From Chitinophaga pinensis (lineage in GTDB: Bacteria > Bacteroidota > Bacteroidia > NS11-12g > UBA9320), in contig CAMDSC010000002.1 of the NCBI GenBank assembly GCA_945907065.1, positions 181,382 to 245,381 on the forward strand: DNA of 64,000 nucleotides, given 5' to 3'. Numbering within the stretch: the stretch's first letter is position 1; every line of letters begins with the position of its first letter. Shown in pieces: positions 17,701 through 26,041 of the stretch. A program made the translations under genes and the position numbers. The notes below the pieces were generated by a model. It saw only the letters and a list, made by a program, of their open reading frames with translations. It had not been told where the DNA came from and did not search any database.

Positions 17701-18711
17701 ATGGCAAAACAATCTTCCGGCATGTCGTTTAAAGGTTTGATGACCGAACTGGATTTGAAACATTACAGTCCGGTGTACACCCTTTGCGGGGATGAGCCTT
17801 ACTTTAATGATAAAATTTGTGATAGGCTGGAATCGGAAATTTTGAACGATGCCGAAAAAGGATTTAATCAATCGGTTTTTTATGGAAAGGATATTGACAC
17901 CCTTTCGATAGTTAGTGCCGCCAAGCGCTACCCCATGATGGCCGAAAGGCAAGTGGTTATTATTAAAGAAGCACAATACCTTAAAAATTTAGAGGTATTA
18001 AATCAGTACCTAGAAAATCCTTTAAAAAGCACTGTTTTGGTATTTTTGTTCAGAGGTAACGGGCAATTAAAAAAGACCAATACATTTAAACTTTTATCCA
18101 AATACACGGTTTTTGAAAGTATAAAAATTCCGGATTATAATTTAGCAGAATGGATTGATGGGTATTTAAAAGACAAAGGGTTTAAAACCGATACTGCCGG
18201 ATTGCAGCTGATTGCCGAATCGTGTGGAAATGATTTAAGTACCGTTGAAAATGAACTCAAAAAAATATTCCTAAACCTTGGCGACCGCAAATCCATTTCA
18301 CTGGTCGATATTGAAAAATATATAGGAATTAGTAAGGAATACAGTGTATTTGAACTTCAAAATGCCATATCCCGAAATGATGTGCGAAAGGTTTCTAAAA
18401 TTATCAACTTCTTTGCTTCTGATACCAAGAATAATTCCATCATCATGGTTATTTCAGCACTTAATACATTTTTCACAAAAGTATATATGGCTGCACCCAA
18501 CAGTTCAAAATCAGATGCGGAATTGGCTTCTATTATTGGAGTGAGCCCTTTTTTTGTAAAGGATTTTAAAAATACATTAAAGTATTATTCCTCCACCAAA
18601 GTGGAGGCTATTCTTCATTCATTAAATACTCTTGATTTGCGAAGCAAAGGCATAATGACCAATACAGGAGATGAAAATTTGTATAAGGAATTATTGATTT
18701 GTTTGGTTTAG
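17701..18711 (+). CDS. holA: DNA polymerase III subunit delta
   Basis: A 336-residue HolA-type clamp-loader delta subunit that opens the beta clamp and joins the gamma/tau complex. Family features: YTLCGDEPYFNDKI at the start, VVIIKEAQYLKN in the beta-binding region, then LIAESCGNDLSTVENELKKI and the C-terminal collar domain. Length is normal. It is divergent from the HsdR-N-like gene and its 3' end overlaps convergent rdgB by 21 bases. Confidence 0.9.
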   Translation: MAKQSSGMSFKGLMTELDLKHYSPVYTLCGDEPYFNDKICDRLESEILNDAEKGFNQSVFYGKDIDTLSIVSAAKRYPMMAERQVVIIKEAQYLKNLEVLNQYLENPLKSTVLVFLFRGNGQLKKTNTFKLLSKYTVFESIKIPDYNLAEWIDGYLKDKGFKTDTAGLQLIAESCGNDLSTVENELKKIFLNLGDRKSISLVDIEKYIGISKEYSVFELQNAISRNDVRKVSKIINFFASDTKNNSIIMVISALNTFFTKVYMAAPNSSKSDAELASIIGVSPFFVKDFKNTLKYYSSTKVEAILHSLNTLDLRSKGIMTNTGDENLYKELLICLV

Positions 18712-19275
18712 AAAAACTAACATCGCTTCCAAGGCTCTTTTTCTGTGGCTAATACTGTTTTTGATTTCTGCAGGCATATCGGCAAAGGTTCTATCATACC
18801 CTTCCGGAATAAATAAAGGGTCATACCCAAAACCTTTGTCACCACTTAGTTCTTCTGCAATTACACCATCCACTCGTCCTTCAAAATAATGAATTTTCCC
18901 ATCCATCAATAAAGCAATCACGGTTTTAAAACACGCTTTGCGATTCGATTTACCTTCCAGTTCTTTTAATAATTTTTGATTATTGGCTTCGTGGTTTCCA
19001 TGTTCGCCTGAATATCTGGCTGAAAAAACGCCGGGTTGATTATTTAAAGCTTCTACTTCCAATCCGCTGTCATCGGCAAAACAATCGATTCCTTTTGCCT
19101 TGTAAATGGCATTCACTTTTATTGCAGCATTTTCATGAAACGTTAAGCCGGTTTCTTCTATATCTTCATAAAACCCAATATCGTTCAGACTTTTTACCTC
19201 CACATGCGAAGGAGCCAGAATGGCTTTTACTTCGTATAATTTATGGGCATTGTTACTGGCGAAAACTAAGTTCAT
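18691..19275 (-). CDS. rdgB: Non-canonical purine NTP pyrophosphatase (RdgB/HAM1)
   Basis: A 194-residue house-cleaning enzyme that hydrolyses ITP, dITP and XTP to monophosphates. The N-terminal FASNNAHKLYEVKAIL, the metal-binding FADDSGLEVEAL, the FSARYSGEHG segment and GFGYDPLFIP are all present. It starts 4 bases after the gpmI stop, so the two are probably cotranscribed, and its end overlaps holA convergently. Confidence 0.93.
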   Translation of the reverse strand: MNLVFASNNAHKLYEVKAILAPSHVEVKSLNDIGFYEDIEETGLTFHENAAIKVNAIYKAKGIDCFADDSGLEVEALNNQPGVFSARYSGEHGNHEANNQKLLKELEGKSNRKACFKTVIALLMDGKIHYFEGRVDGVIAEELSGDKGFGYDPLFIPEGYDRTFADMPAEIKNSISHRKRALEAMLVFLNQTNQ

Positions 19276-19279
19276 ACTT

Positions 19280-20806
19280 TTAAAACAAAGCCTTTCCTGT
19301 CATTTCCATTGGTTGCTCAATTCCCATCATTTTTAAAAGCGTTGGGGCAATATCCGCCAAAATCCCATCATGCATTTTTGCCTCATTATTACCTACCAAA
19401 AAACACGGAACGGGATTCATACTGTGCGCTGTATTTGGCGTTCCGTCATTATTAATCGCAAAATCTGCATTGCCGTGGTCGGCTATTATTATAAACTGAT
19501 ACCCTTTTTTCAAACCGGCTTCTACCAATTCCCTTACACATCCATCCACCGTTTCCACAGCTTTAACAATAGCCGAATATACACCGGTATGCCCCACCAT
19601 ATCGGCATTGGCAAAGTTGATGCACATAAATTCGGTTTCCGCCATTTCTATTTCTTTAAGGATTGAATCCTTTAAAGGAACGGCACTCATCTCCGGTTGT
19701 AAATCATAGGTTGCTACTTTGGGTGAAGGAATCATGATACGCTTTTCGTTCACAAATTCACTTTCTCTTCCTCCCGAAAAAAAGAAAGTAACGTGCGGAT
19801 ATTTCTCAGTTTCAGCAGCACGTATCTGACGCAAGCTTCTTTGGGCAATTACTTCACCTAATGTATTTATCAAGTCGTCATTCCCAAAAAGGATGTTGAC
19901 TTTTTCATAGGTTTTATCATACTCCGTAAAGGTGGTGTAATCTAAATTCAACCTTTTCATCTCCTGCTCCGGAAAATCTTTTTGGGTAAGGGCTAATGTA
20001 ATCTCTCTTCCCCTGTCGGTTCTGAAATTAAAATTAATAACAATATCGTCTTCCTCAATAATAGCAAGAGGTTCTCCTATGCTATTCCTTACTGAAATAG
20101 GTTTTAAAAACTCATCGGTCACCTCATTTTTATAAGACTTTTCAATTGTTTCCAATAAATCGGTGGTCTCCTCCCCTATTCCTTTCGTCAGTAAATCATA
20201 AGCTAATTTTATGCGTTCCCAGCGTTTGTCTCTGTCCATCGCATAATAACGGCCAATGCAACTGGCAATTTTTGTTTGACCAATTTTAGCATTTGCCATT
20301 AAATTTTTAAGGTAATCTATTCCGCCTTTGGGGTCGGTATCTCTTCCATCAGTAAAGGCATGGATAAAGGTTTGATTATCCAATCCATTCTTCTTAAAAA
20401 TTTCACAAAGGTTTATCAAATGGTCAATGGATGAATGCACCCCGCCATCGGAAACCAAACCGATTAGATGAATCTTTTTATTTTCCCGTTTGGCTTTTTC
20501 AATGATGAGTTTTAAAACCTCTATTTTTTCTACTTCACCTTCGGCAAACGCTTTATCAATCCGTGTCAGCATTTGATAAACAATTCGTCCGGCCCCAATA
20601 TTTAAATGCCCCACTTCGCTGTTGCCCATTTGTCCTTCAGGCAAGCCCACATTTAAACCATGAGTGAGCAAGGTAGAATGAGGAACTGACTGAAACAACC
20701 CATCAATAAATGGAGTATTGGCATTATAAATAGCATCCGATTTATCGTGCCTTCCTATTCCCCAACCATCCATAATGATGAGGATGGCTTTTTGAATTTT
20801 ATACAT
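19280..20806 (-). CDS. gpmI: 2,3-bisphosphoglycerate-independent phosphoglycerate mutase
   Basis: A 508-residue alkaline-phosphatase-superfamily enzyme interconverting 3- and 2-phosphoglycerate using Mn2+. The catalytic serine is Ser63 in GNSEVGHLNIGAG. The N-terminal IIMDGWG, the DGRDTDP motif, and the C-terminal NFANADMVGHTG and ADHGNAD metal sites are all intact. Length is standard. A TAnnTTTG box (20811-20818) lies 4 bases from the start codon, suggesting a very short leader. Confidence 0.95.
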   Translation of the reverse strand: MYKIQKAILIIMDGWGIGRHDKSDAIYNANTPFIDGLFQSVPHSTLLTHGLNVGLPEGQMGNSEVGHLNIGAGRIVYQMLTRIDKAFAEGEVEKIEVLKLIIEKAKRENKKIHLIGLVSDGGVHSSIDHLINLCEIFKKNGLDNQTFIHAFTDGRDTDPKGGIDYLKNLMANAKIGQTKIASCIGRYYAMDRDKRWERIKLAYDLLTKGIGEETTDLLETIEKSYKNEVTDEFLKPISVRNSIGEPLAIIEEDDIVINFNFRTDRGREITLALTQKDFPEQEMKRLNLDYTTFTEYDKTYEKVNILFGNDDLINTLGEVIAQRSLRQIRAAETEKYPHVTFFFSGGRESEFVNEKRIMIPSPKVATYDLQPEMSAVPLKDSILKEIEMAETEFMCINFANADMVGHTGVYSAIVKAVETVDGCVRELVEAGLKKGYQFIIIADHGNADFAINNDGTPNTAHSMNPVPCFLVGNNEAKMHDGILADIAPTLLKMMGIEQPMEMTGKALF

Positions 20807-20810
20807 AGTG

Positions 20811-20818
20811 CAAAGGTA
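20811..20818 (-). promoter_or_regulatory. -7 box of gpmI
   Basis: TACCTTTG on the minus strand, 4 bases before the gpmI ATG, matching the Bacteroidota -7 consensus TAnnTTTG. No clear TTG lies at the usual distance upstream. Confidence 0.5.
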
Positions 20819-20828
20819 AATAAGATAG

Positions 20829-20858
20829 TTAGATATTAGATTGTTAGATATTAGATTT
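20829..20858 (+). repeat. 15-base tandem duplication in divergent promoter region
   Basis: TTAGATATTAGATTG is followed directly by TTAGATATTAGATTT. The second copy carries the TAGATTTG box (20852-20859) one base before the phosphopantetheinyl transferase ATG. Confidence 0.6.
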
Positions 20859-20860
20859 GC

Positions 20861-21544
20861 ATGCTGAATATTTTGCCATTAATCAACAAACACAAACATC
20901 CCCTTGGAATTATTGCTCTTTGGCACATAACCGAAACGCCGGAGCAATTGCAAGCCATGCTTACCATTGATGAGTTTGTGCCGTTTAAAACCGACCGACG
21001 AAACACCCATTGGCTGGCAGCTCGAATTGCACTGCAGGAAGCTGTAGGAAATTCCTCTTCAAAAATTATTAAAAACAATCAAGGGAAACCGTTTTTGTCC
21101 GATGAAGACGGACATATTTCGATTACCCACTCCGGCAATATGTCGGCAGCCATTTTTAATACCACCAATTCATGCGGCATTGATTTGGAATTGTTTGATG
21201 AACGGATACGCGGTATTGCTCATAAATTTATGGCAGAGGATGAGGCTGAAATCTTGCCATCAGAATACTACAATGCCTGTATTTGTTTGCTTTGGAGTGC
21301 TAAAGAATCGGTGTTTAAATTTGGCTCCATACACGAAGTTGAATTTAAAACCCAGATTAAACTTACCGCTATTGATCTTGAAAATCAAACCATGAGTTTT
21401 TGTTTTAAACGGTTAACTCCTGAATTAAATTTAAAGGTTTTCTTCAGGGTTTATGAAGCTGTAAATAATGAAATGATGGAAACGCCCTTGTTGCGTGATG
21501 AAGAAATGAAAACGAATGAACGCTATATACTAACATGGATTTAA
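20861..21544 (+). CDS. 4'-phosphopantetheinyl transferase family protein
   Basis: A 227-residue Sfp/AcpS-superfamily protein that transfers phosphopantetheine from CoA to carrier proteins. The magnesium-binding CGIDLELFDERI and the LLWSAKESVFKF motif are intact, as is the earlier THWLAARIALQEA segment. It overlaps the following SDR gene by 10 bases. The partner carrier protein is not in this window; fatty-acid ACP is a default guess. Confidence 0.82.
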   Translation: MLNILPLINKHKHPLGIIALWHITETPEQLQAMLTIDEFVPFKTDRRNTHWLAARIALQEAVGNSSSKIIKNNQGKPFLSDEDGHISITHSGNMSAAIFNTTNSCGIDLELFDERIRGIAHKFMAEDEAEILPSEYYNACICLLWSAKESVFKFGSIHEVEFKTQIKLTAIDLENQTMSFCFKRLTPELNLKVFFRVYEAVNNEMMETPLLRDEEMKTNERYILTWI

Positions 21545-22332
21545 ACACTAAAACAATTTGGATAACAGGTGCCAGCAGTGGAATTGGCGAGGCTGTGGCT
21601 ATGCACTATGCTGCACTTGGTCATACTATAATTTTATCAGCCCGCCGCCAAACTGAACTGGAACGAGTAGCTGATGCTTGCCAGGCTCTGGGCGGTAAAT
21701 GTTATATCCTGCCATTGGATTTAGCCAACCTTAAACATCCTGAAACTCTTGTTCAGGAAGCCTTAGCCTTTACCGGTAAAATAGATATTTTGGTAAACAA
21801 CGGAGGAATAACCCAACGCAGTTTGGCTGCAGAAACCAGCACCGAAGTGGTAAGAAAAATAATGGAAGTTAATTTTTTTGGTCAGGTAGCTTTAAGTAGT
21901 GCATTGGTTCCGCATTTTATAAAAGCCGGCGGAGGACAATTTGCAGTATTAAGTAGCCTTACCGGAATTTTCGGGTATGGATTGCGAAGCACTTATGCAG
22001 CATCCAAACATGCACTTCACGGTTATTTTGAATCTTTGGCTATCGAAAATTTTAAGCATAATATTCATGTCACTATGGTTTGCCCGGGCCGAATATTAAC
22101 CAACATTTCCATAAATGCAGTTAACGGGGATGGAACCAACTACGGCAAACTGGATGACGGCCAAAAAAACGGTTTAGATGCTGTTACTTGTGCTAAAAAA
22201 ATAGTTAGAGCCATTGACCGTAAAAAACGTGAAGTTCTTATTGGAAAAATGGATTTACTCATGGTTTACTTTAAACGTTATGTCCCGTCATTGTTCTTCA
22301 AAATTGTTGTGAGACTAGACCCTACCAAATAA
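21535..22332 (+). CDS. SDR family NAD(P)-dependent oxidoreductase
   Basis: A 265-residue classical short-chain dehydrogenase. It has the cofactor motif TGASSGIG (from residue 11), the NNGG variant of the NNAG motif, a catalytic Ser in VLSSLTG, and Tyr/Lys in TYAASKHAL. Overall it resembles the DHRS7-like group. The substrate is unknown. The start overlaps the phosphopantetheinyl transferase gene by 10 bases, so translation is probably coupled. Confidence 0.88.
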   Translation: MDLNTKTIWITGASSGIGEAVAMHYAALGHTIILSARRQTELERVADACQALGGKCYILPLDLANLKHPETLVQEALAFTGKIDILVNNGGITQRSLAAETSTEVVRKIMEVNFFGQVALSSALVPHFIKAGGGQFAVLSSLTGIFGYGLRSTYAASKHALHGYFESLAIENFKHNIHVTMVCPGRILTNISINAVNGDGTNYGKLDDGQKNGLDAVTCAKKIVRAIDRKKREVLIGKMDLLMVYFKRYVPSLFFKIVVRLDPTK

Positions 22333-22397
22333 TTAGAAATTGTTTATTTAAACTTACTGGTAAACAAATAACTCAGTAACATAATAACCCAAAAACC

Positions 22398-22405
22398 TAT
22401 TTTTG
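22398..22405 (+). promoter_or_regulatory. -7 box of VOC gene
   Basis: TATTTTTG, matching TAnnTTTG, ends 4 bases before the ATG at 22410. Confidence 0.4.
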
Positions 22406-22409
22406 CCTT

Positions 22410-23468
22410 ATGACAAAACGCATCGCAGGAATTCAACAAATTGGTGTTGGGATTCCGAATGTACATGAAGCTTGGGCTTGGTATCGCAAGCATTTTGCCC
22501 TTGATATTCCCATATTTGAAGAAGCGGCTGAAGCCAATTTAATGTTGCCTTACACTGCAGGTGTGCCACATCAACGCCATGCCATATTAGCCATAAGTAT
22601 GCAAGGCGGTGGTGGTTTCGAAATTTGGCAATATACCAGCCGAACCCCGCAACCCTCAGAGTTTAAATACCAAATGGGCGACCTGGGTATTCAGTTCCCA
22701 AAAATAAAATGTCGGGATGTAAAAGCGTTGCATCAAAAAATGCTAACAGGCGGAGTTGAACTCATCAGCGAAGTAGTGACCGACCCTGCCGGAAAATTTT
22801 GCTTTGGAGTAAAAGACCCTTTCGGAAATATTTTTCAAATAGTGGAATTTGACAGTTGGTTTAGCAATACAGGAGCCCTAAACGGCGGTGTTTGCGGAGC
22901 AGTACTGGGTGTTTCGGATATGGAAAAATCGTTGAAATTATACCGCGATATTTTAGGATATGATGAAGTAGTATATGATGAAAGTGGTCATTTTGCCGAC
23001 CTTACAGGATTGCCAGGTGGCGATGATAAATTCAGACGGATACTTTTAAAACATAGCGAACCTCGGGTAGGAGCTTTTAGCAAATTATTAGGACCAACCC
23101 AAATAGAACTTATCCAAACCCTGAGCCGAACCCCTCGAAAAATATTTGAAAACCGCCTATGGGGCGATTTAGGTTTTATACACCTTTGCTTTGATATTAC
23201 CGGAATGGCTGAATTAAAAGCAGAGTGTGAAGCCAATGGATTTCCATTCACAGTAGACAGCAGCCAAAGTTTTGATATGGGAGAAGCTGCCGGTCATTTT
23301 ACCTATATTGAAGACCCCGATGGAACCCTTATTGAGTTTGTAGAAACCCACAAAATACCAATCCTTAAAAAAATAGGTTGGTACCTGAACCTGAGAAAAC
23401 GAAACCCCGAAACACCGCTTCCGAATTGGATTCTGAAGGCTTTGGGGCTGAACAGGAAAAAAGGATAG
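22410..23468 (+). CDS. VOC-superfamily protein with two glyoxalase/dioxygenase-like domains
   Basis: A 352-residue protein with two vicinal-oxygen-chelate domains (about 5-150 and 160-320). Each begins with a GVGIPNVHEAWAWY- or VLGVSDMEKSLKLY-type strand and ends with a typical KDPFGNIFQIVEF or EDPDGTLIEFVET motif. Such proteins bind a divalent metal and act as dioxygenases, lyases or resistance proteins. The exact reaction is not predictable. It is a single gene between the SDR and the metal transporter. Confidence 0.8.
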   Translation: MTKRIAGIQQIGVGIPNVHEAWAWYRKHFALDIPIFEEAAEANLMLPYTAGVPHQRHAILAISMQGGGGFEIWQYTSRTPQPSEFKYQMGDLGIQFPKIKCRDVKALHQKMLTGGVELISEVVTDPAGKFCFGVKDPFGNIFQIVEFDSWFSNTGALNGGVCGAVLGVSDMEKSLKLYRDILGYDEVVYDESGHFADLTGLPGGDDKFRRILLKHSEPRVGAFSKLLGPTQIELIQTLSRTPRKIFENRLWGDLGFIHLCFDITGMAELKAECEANGFPFTVDSSQSFDMGEAAGHFTYIEDPDGTLIEFVETHKIPILKKIGWYLNLRKRNPETPLPNWILKALGLNRKKG

Positions 23469-23499
23469 AGCAACTATTCTGATGCTATATCGTTAAAAA

Positions 23500-24765
23500 A
23501 TGACCACAAAAAAAACCATATCCACCCGAATCAAACGCTTTTGGAAACTCCTTGGCCCGGGATTGGTAACCGGTGCCAGTGATGATGACCCATCGGGAAT
23601 TGCGACTTACTCTCAAGCTGGGGCGGCTTATGGACTTTCTACTTTATGGACCTCCATTGTAGCTTTTCCACTGATGGCTTCTATCCAGCAAATGTGTGCT
23701 AGAATTGGTTTAGTGACCTCCCAAGGATTAACAGGAACCCTAAAAAAGCATTACCCTCGACCTATTTTGTATCTGATGTTGTTGTTTAGTTTTCCTGCAA
23801 TTGTTATGAATATCGGTGCCGATATTGCCGGAATGGGTGCTGTTGGAAATTTACTCTTTCCATCCATTGATGCCACCTACTTTAGTGTTCTTTTTACAGT
23901 AATTCTTTTAGGGTTAATAATTTATTTACCTTATCAAAAGATGGCTTCTGTGCTAAAATACATGTGCATTGTAATGCTGGTATATTTTATTGTTCCTTTT
24001 TTATACAAACAAGACTTTACCGAAATTTTCAAGTCCACATTTATTCCAACTATCAAATTTGACAAAGATTTCATTGCTATTTTAGTTGGAATTTTAGGAA
24101 CTACCATTTCACCTTATCTTTTCTTTTGGCAGGCTTCAGTGGAAGTAGAAGAAATGAAAACCAAAAAAAAACACCTTATAGTTAATAAAAAAATCATAAA
24201 CGACATGACTCATGATGTGGATTTTGGGATGACCTTTTCAGGTTTTGTTATGTACTTTATTATTCTTACCACAGGCACAGTGTTATACAACAGTGGTGTT
24301 CATCAGATTGATACCGTAGAGCAAGCAGCCATGGCCTTGAAACCCTTAGCCGGAAACTTGGCGTATTTGCTTTTTGCAATAGGTGTAATTGGTACCGGAC
24401 TTATTGCCATCCCAGTTTTGAGCGGTTTGCTTTCCTATATTTTTACCGAAACCTTTGGCTGGGAACAAGGCCTTGATAAAAAATTTCATGAAGCAAAAGG
24501 ATTTTATGTCATTATTGCCATCTCATTAATTGTTGGCTTATCATTAAACTATATTGGTATTTCGCCAATCAAAGCTTTGATTTACACAGCCATTCTTTAT
24601 GGAATAACCGCACCTGTTTTAATTGCAATTATCCTTCATATATCTAACAATAAAAAAATAATGGGAAATTATACAAATAGTAGAACTACCAATATTCTTG
24701 GTTTTACCGCCTTGCTCATAATGACCACAGCTGCAGTCACATTAATTTACCTCCAATTAAGTTAA
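23500..24765 (+). CDS. Nramp-related divalent metal transporter (NRMT-like)
   Basis: A 421-residue membrane protein of the Nramp/LeuT-fold family with 11 predicted helices. Canonical Nramp metal-site motifs are altered: helix 1 reads DDDPSGIATYSQAG (Asp30-Pro-Ser-Gly, canonical DPGN), and helix 6 reads ISPYLFFW (Ser204-Pro-Tyr, canonical MPH). The missing Met ligand argues against a standard Mn2+/Fe2+ importer. It fits the Nramp-related branch that includes Mg2+ transporters; this is inference from known family trends. It is followed by a CDF exporter gene. Confidence 0.8.
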   Translation: MTTKKTISTRIKRFWKLLGPGLVTGASDDDPSGIATYSQAGAAYGLSTLWTSIVAFPLMASIQQMCARIGLVTSQGLTGTLKKHYPRPILYLMLLFSFPAIVMNIGADIAGMGAVGNLLFPSIDATYFSVLFTVILLGLIIYLPYQKMASVLKYMCIVMLVYFIVPFLYKQDFTEIFKSTFIPTIKFDKDFIAILVGILGTTISPYLFFWQASVEVEEMKTKKKHLIVNKKIINDMTHDVDFGMTFSGFVMYFIILTTGTVLYNSGVHQIDTVEQAAMALKPLAGNLAYLLFAIGVIGTGLIAIPVLSGLLSYIFTETFGWEQGLDKKFHEAKGFYVIIAISLIVGLSLNYIGISPIKALIYTAILYGITAPVLIAIILHISNNKKIMGNYTNSRTTNILGFTALLIMTTAAVTLIYLQLS

Positions 24766-24828
24766 GATTAATTGTTCAATTTTTTAAAGCAAATCACTAA
24801 TTACAGCTACCTTCGCTTTTTACTTTAA

Positions 24829-25707
24829 ATGAAACCAAAAACCAACGAAGAAAAAGCTGTCAAGGCTACCTATTTCAGTATTGTTGGCAATACCTGTTTG
24901 GCTATTATAAAAGGGATAGCCGGTTATTTTGGAAATTCGTATGCTCTTATTGCAGATGCCATTGAATCCACCACCGATATTTTTTCATCTTTTTTGGTAT
25001 TATTCGGTATTAAATATTCCAATCGGCCGGCCGATAAAAATCATCCTTATGGCCATGGAAGAGCTGAACCATTAATCACTTTTTTGGTAGTAGGATTTTT
25101 AATAGCCTCCGCAGTATTGATTGCTCACGATAGTATTATAAATATTCGTACTCCGCATAGTTTACCAAAGTCATGGACACTTTTCGTATTAGGAGCCATC
25201 ATTATTTGGAAAGAAATTTCATTTCGGTTGGTTTTTAAAAGAGGAAAAGAAACCAATAGTTCTTCATTAAAAGCTGATGCTTGGCACCATCGCAGTGATG
25301 CCATTACATCGGTGGCTGCATTTATAGGCATTTCCATTGCATTGTTTTTGGGCAAGGGCTACGAATCGGCTGATGACTGGGCGGCTCTTTTTGCATCGGG
25401 ATTTATTATTTACAACAGTTATTTAATTCTTCGTCCTGCCTTGGGCGAAATAATGGATGAACACGTTTATGATGATTTGATTGAAACCATTCGGCAAGTT
25501 TCGCTAAAAGTAGAAGGAGTAATTGATACTGAAAAATGTTTCATTCGCAAATCGGGAATGATATATCATGTAGACTTGCACGCCACAGTAGACGCTAATA
25601 TTAGCGTGAAAGAAGGCCATGAAATAGCCCATATCTTAAAAGATACGTTACGGTTGGAAATCCCTGAATTAGGACATGTACTGATTCATATTGAACCTCA
25701 CGAATAA
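24829..25707 (+). CDS. Cation diffusion facilitator (CDF) metal exporter
   Basis: A 292-residue CDF/ZnT-family antiporter with six membrane helices and a C-terminal cytosolic ferredoxin-like domain (about 205-292). Metal-site motifs are LIADAIESTTDIFSS in helix 2, HPYGHGRAEPL after it, and ADAWHHRSDAITS in helix 5 (HxxxD type, typical for Zn2+/Fe2+ exporters). The C-terminal HVLIHIEPHE is typical. It lies 63 bases after the Nramp-related gene and may balance metal influx. Confidence 0.9.
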   Translation: MKPKTNEEKAVKATYFSIVGNTCLAIIKGIAGYFGNSYALIADAIESTTDIFSSFLVLFGIKYSNRPADKNHPYGHGRAEPLITFLVVGFLIASAVLIAHDSIINIRTPHSLPKSWTLFVLGAIIIWKEISFRLVFKRGKETNSSSLKADAWHHRSDAITSVAAFIGISIALFLGKGYESADDWAALFASGFIIYNSYLILRPALGEIMDEHVYDDLIETIRQVSLKVEGVIDTEKCFIRKSGMIYHVDLHATVDANISVKEGHEIAHILKDTLRLEIPELGHVLIHIEPHE

Positions 25708-25823
25708 AAAAAAGACTTTAATTTTAACCAGTTATTATTCGGGTTAAGGAGCGGTGGGATGCCAAAAATACGAGCGTGTGATAGATTGTGCGGTAGGAGT
25801 ATATTTTTGGCTTGATTTTTTTG

Positions 25824-25854
25824 GTTACTTTTTTCATCTAAGGAAAAAAGTGAC
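25824..25854 (+). repeat. 12-bp hairpin in 334-base gap
   Basis: Arms 25824-25835 and 25843-25854 pair fully with one G-T wobble around a 7-base loop. The gap 25708-26041 holds no gene I can support. The hairpin could end transcription from the CDF gene or be an interspersed repeat, and a T-rich tract lies just 5' of it. Confidence 0.5.
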
Positions 25855-26022
25855 TTAAGGTCATAGGGCAGAATGCACTAATACAAGTTATGACAAAATT
25901 TAAAAGAGAATTTTTCAAGTTTAACAATTTTGCAGAGCCTATATTTAATATAATATAAAGTTTGTTAGTAAATTTGGGATTATTAAATCTCTCCACCAAT
26001 CAATAATCTTCAAAAATTAAAT

Positions 26023-26030
26023 TAGGTTTG
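26023..26030 (+). promoter_or_regulatory. -7 box of dnaX
   Basis: TAGGTTTG matches TAnnTTTG and ends 11 bases before the dnaX ATG. Confidence 0.4.
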
Positions 26031-26041
26031 CAACATACCCC

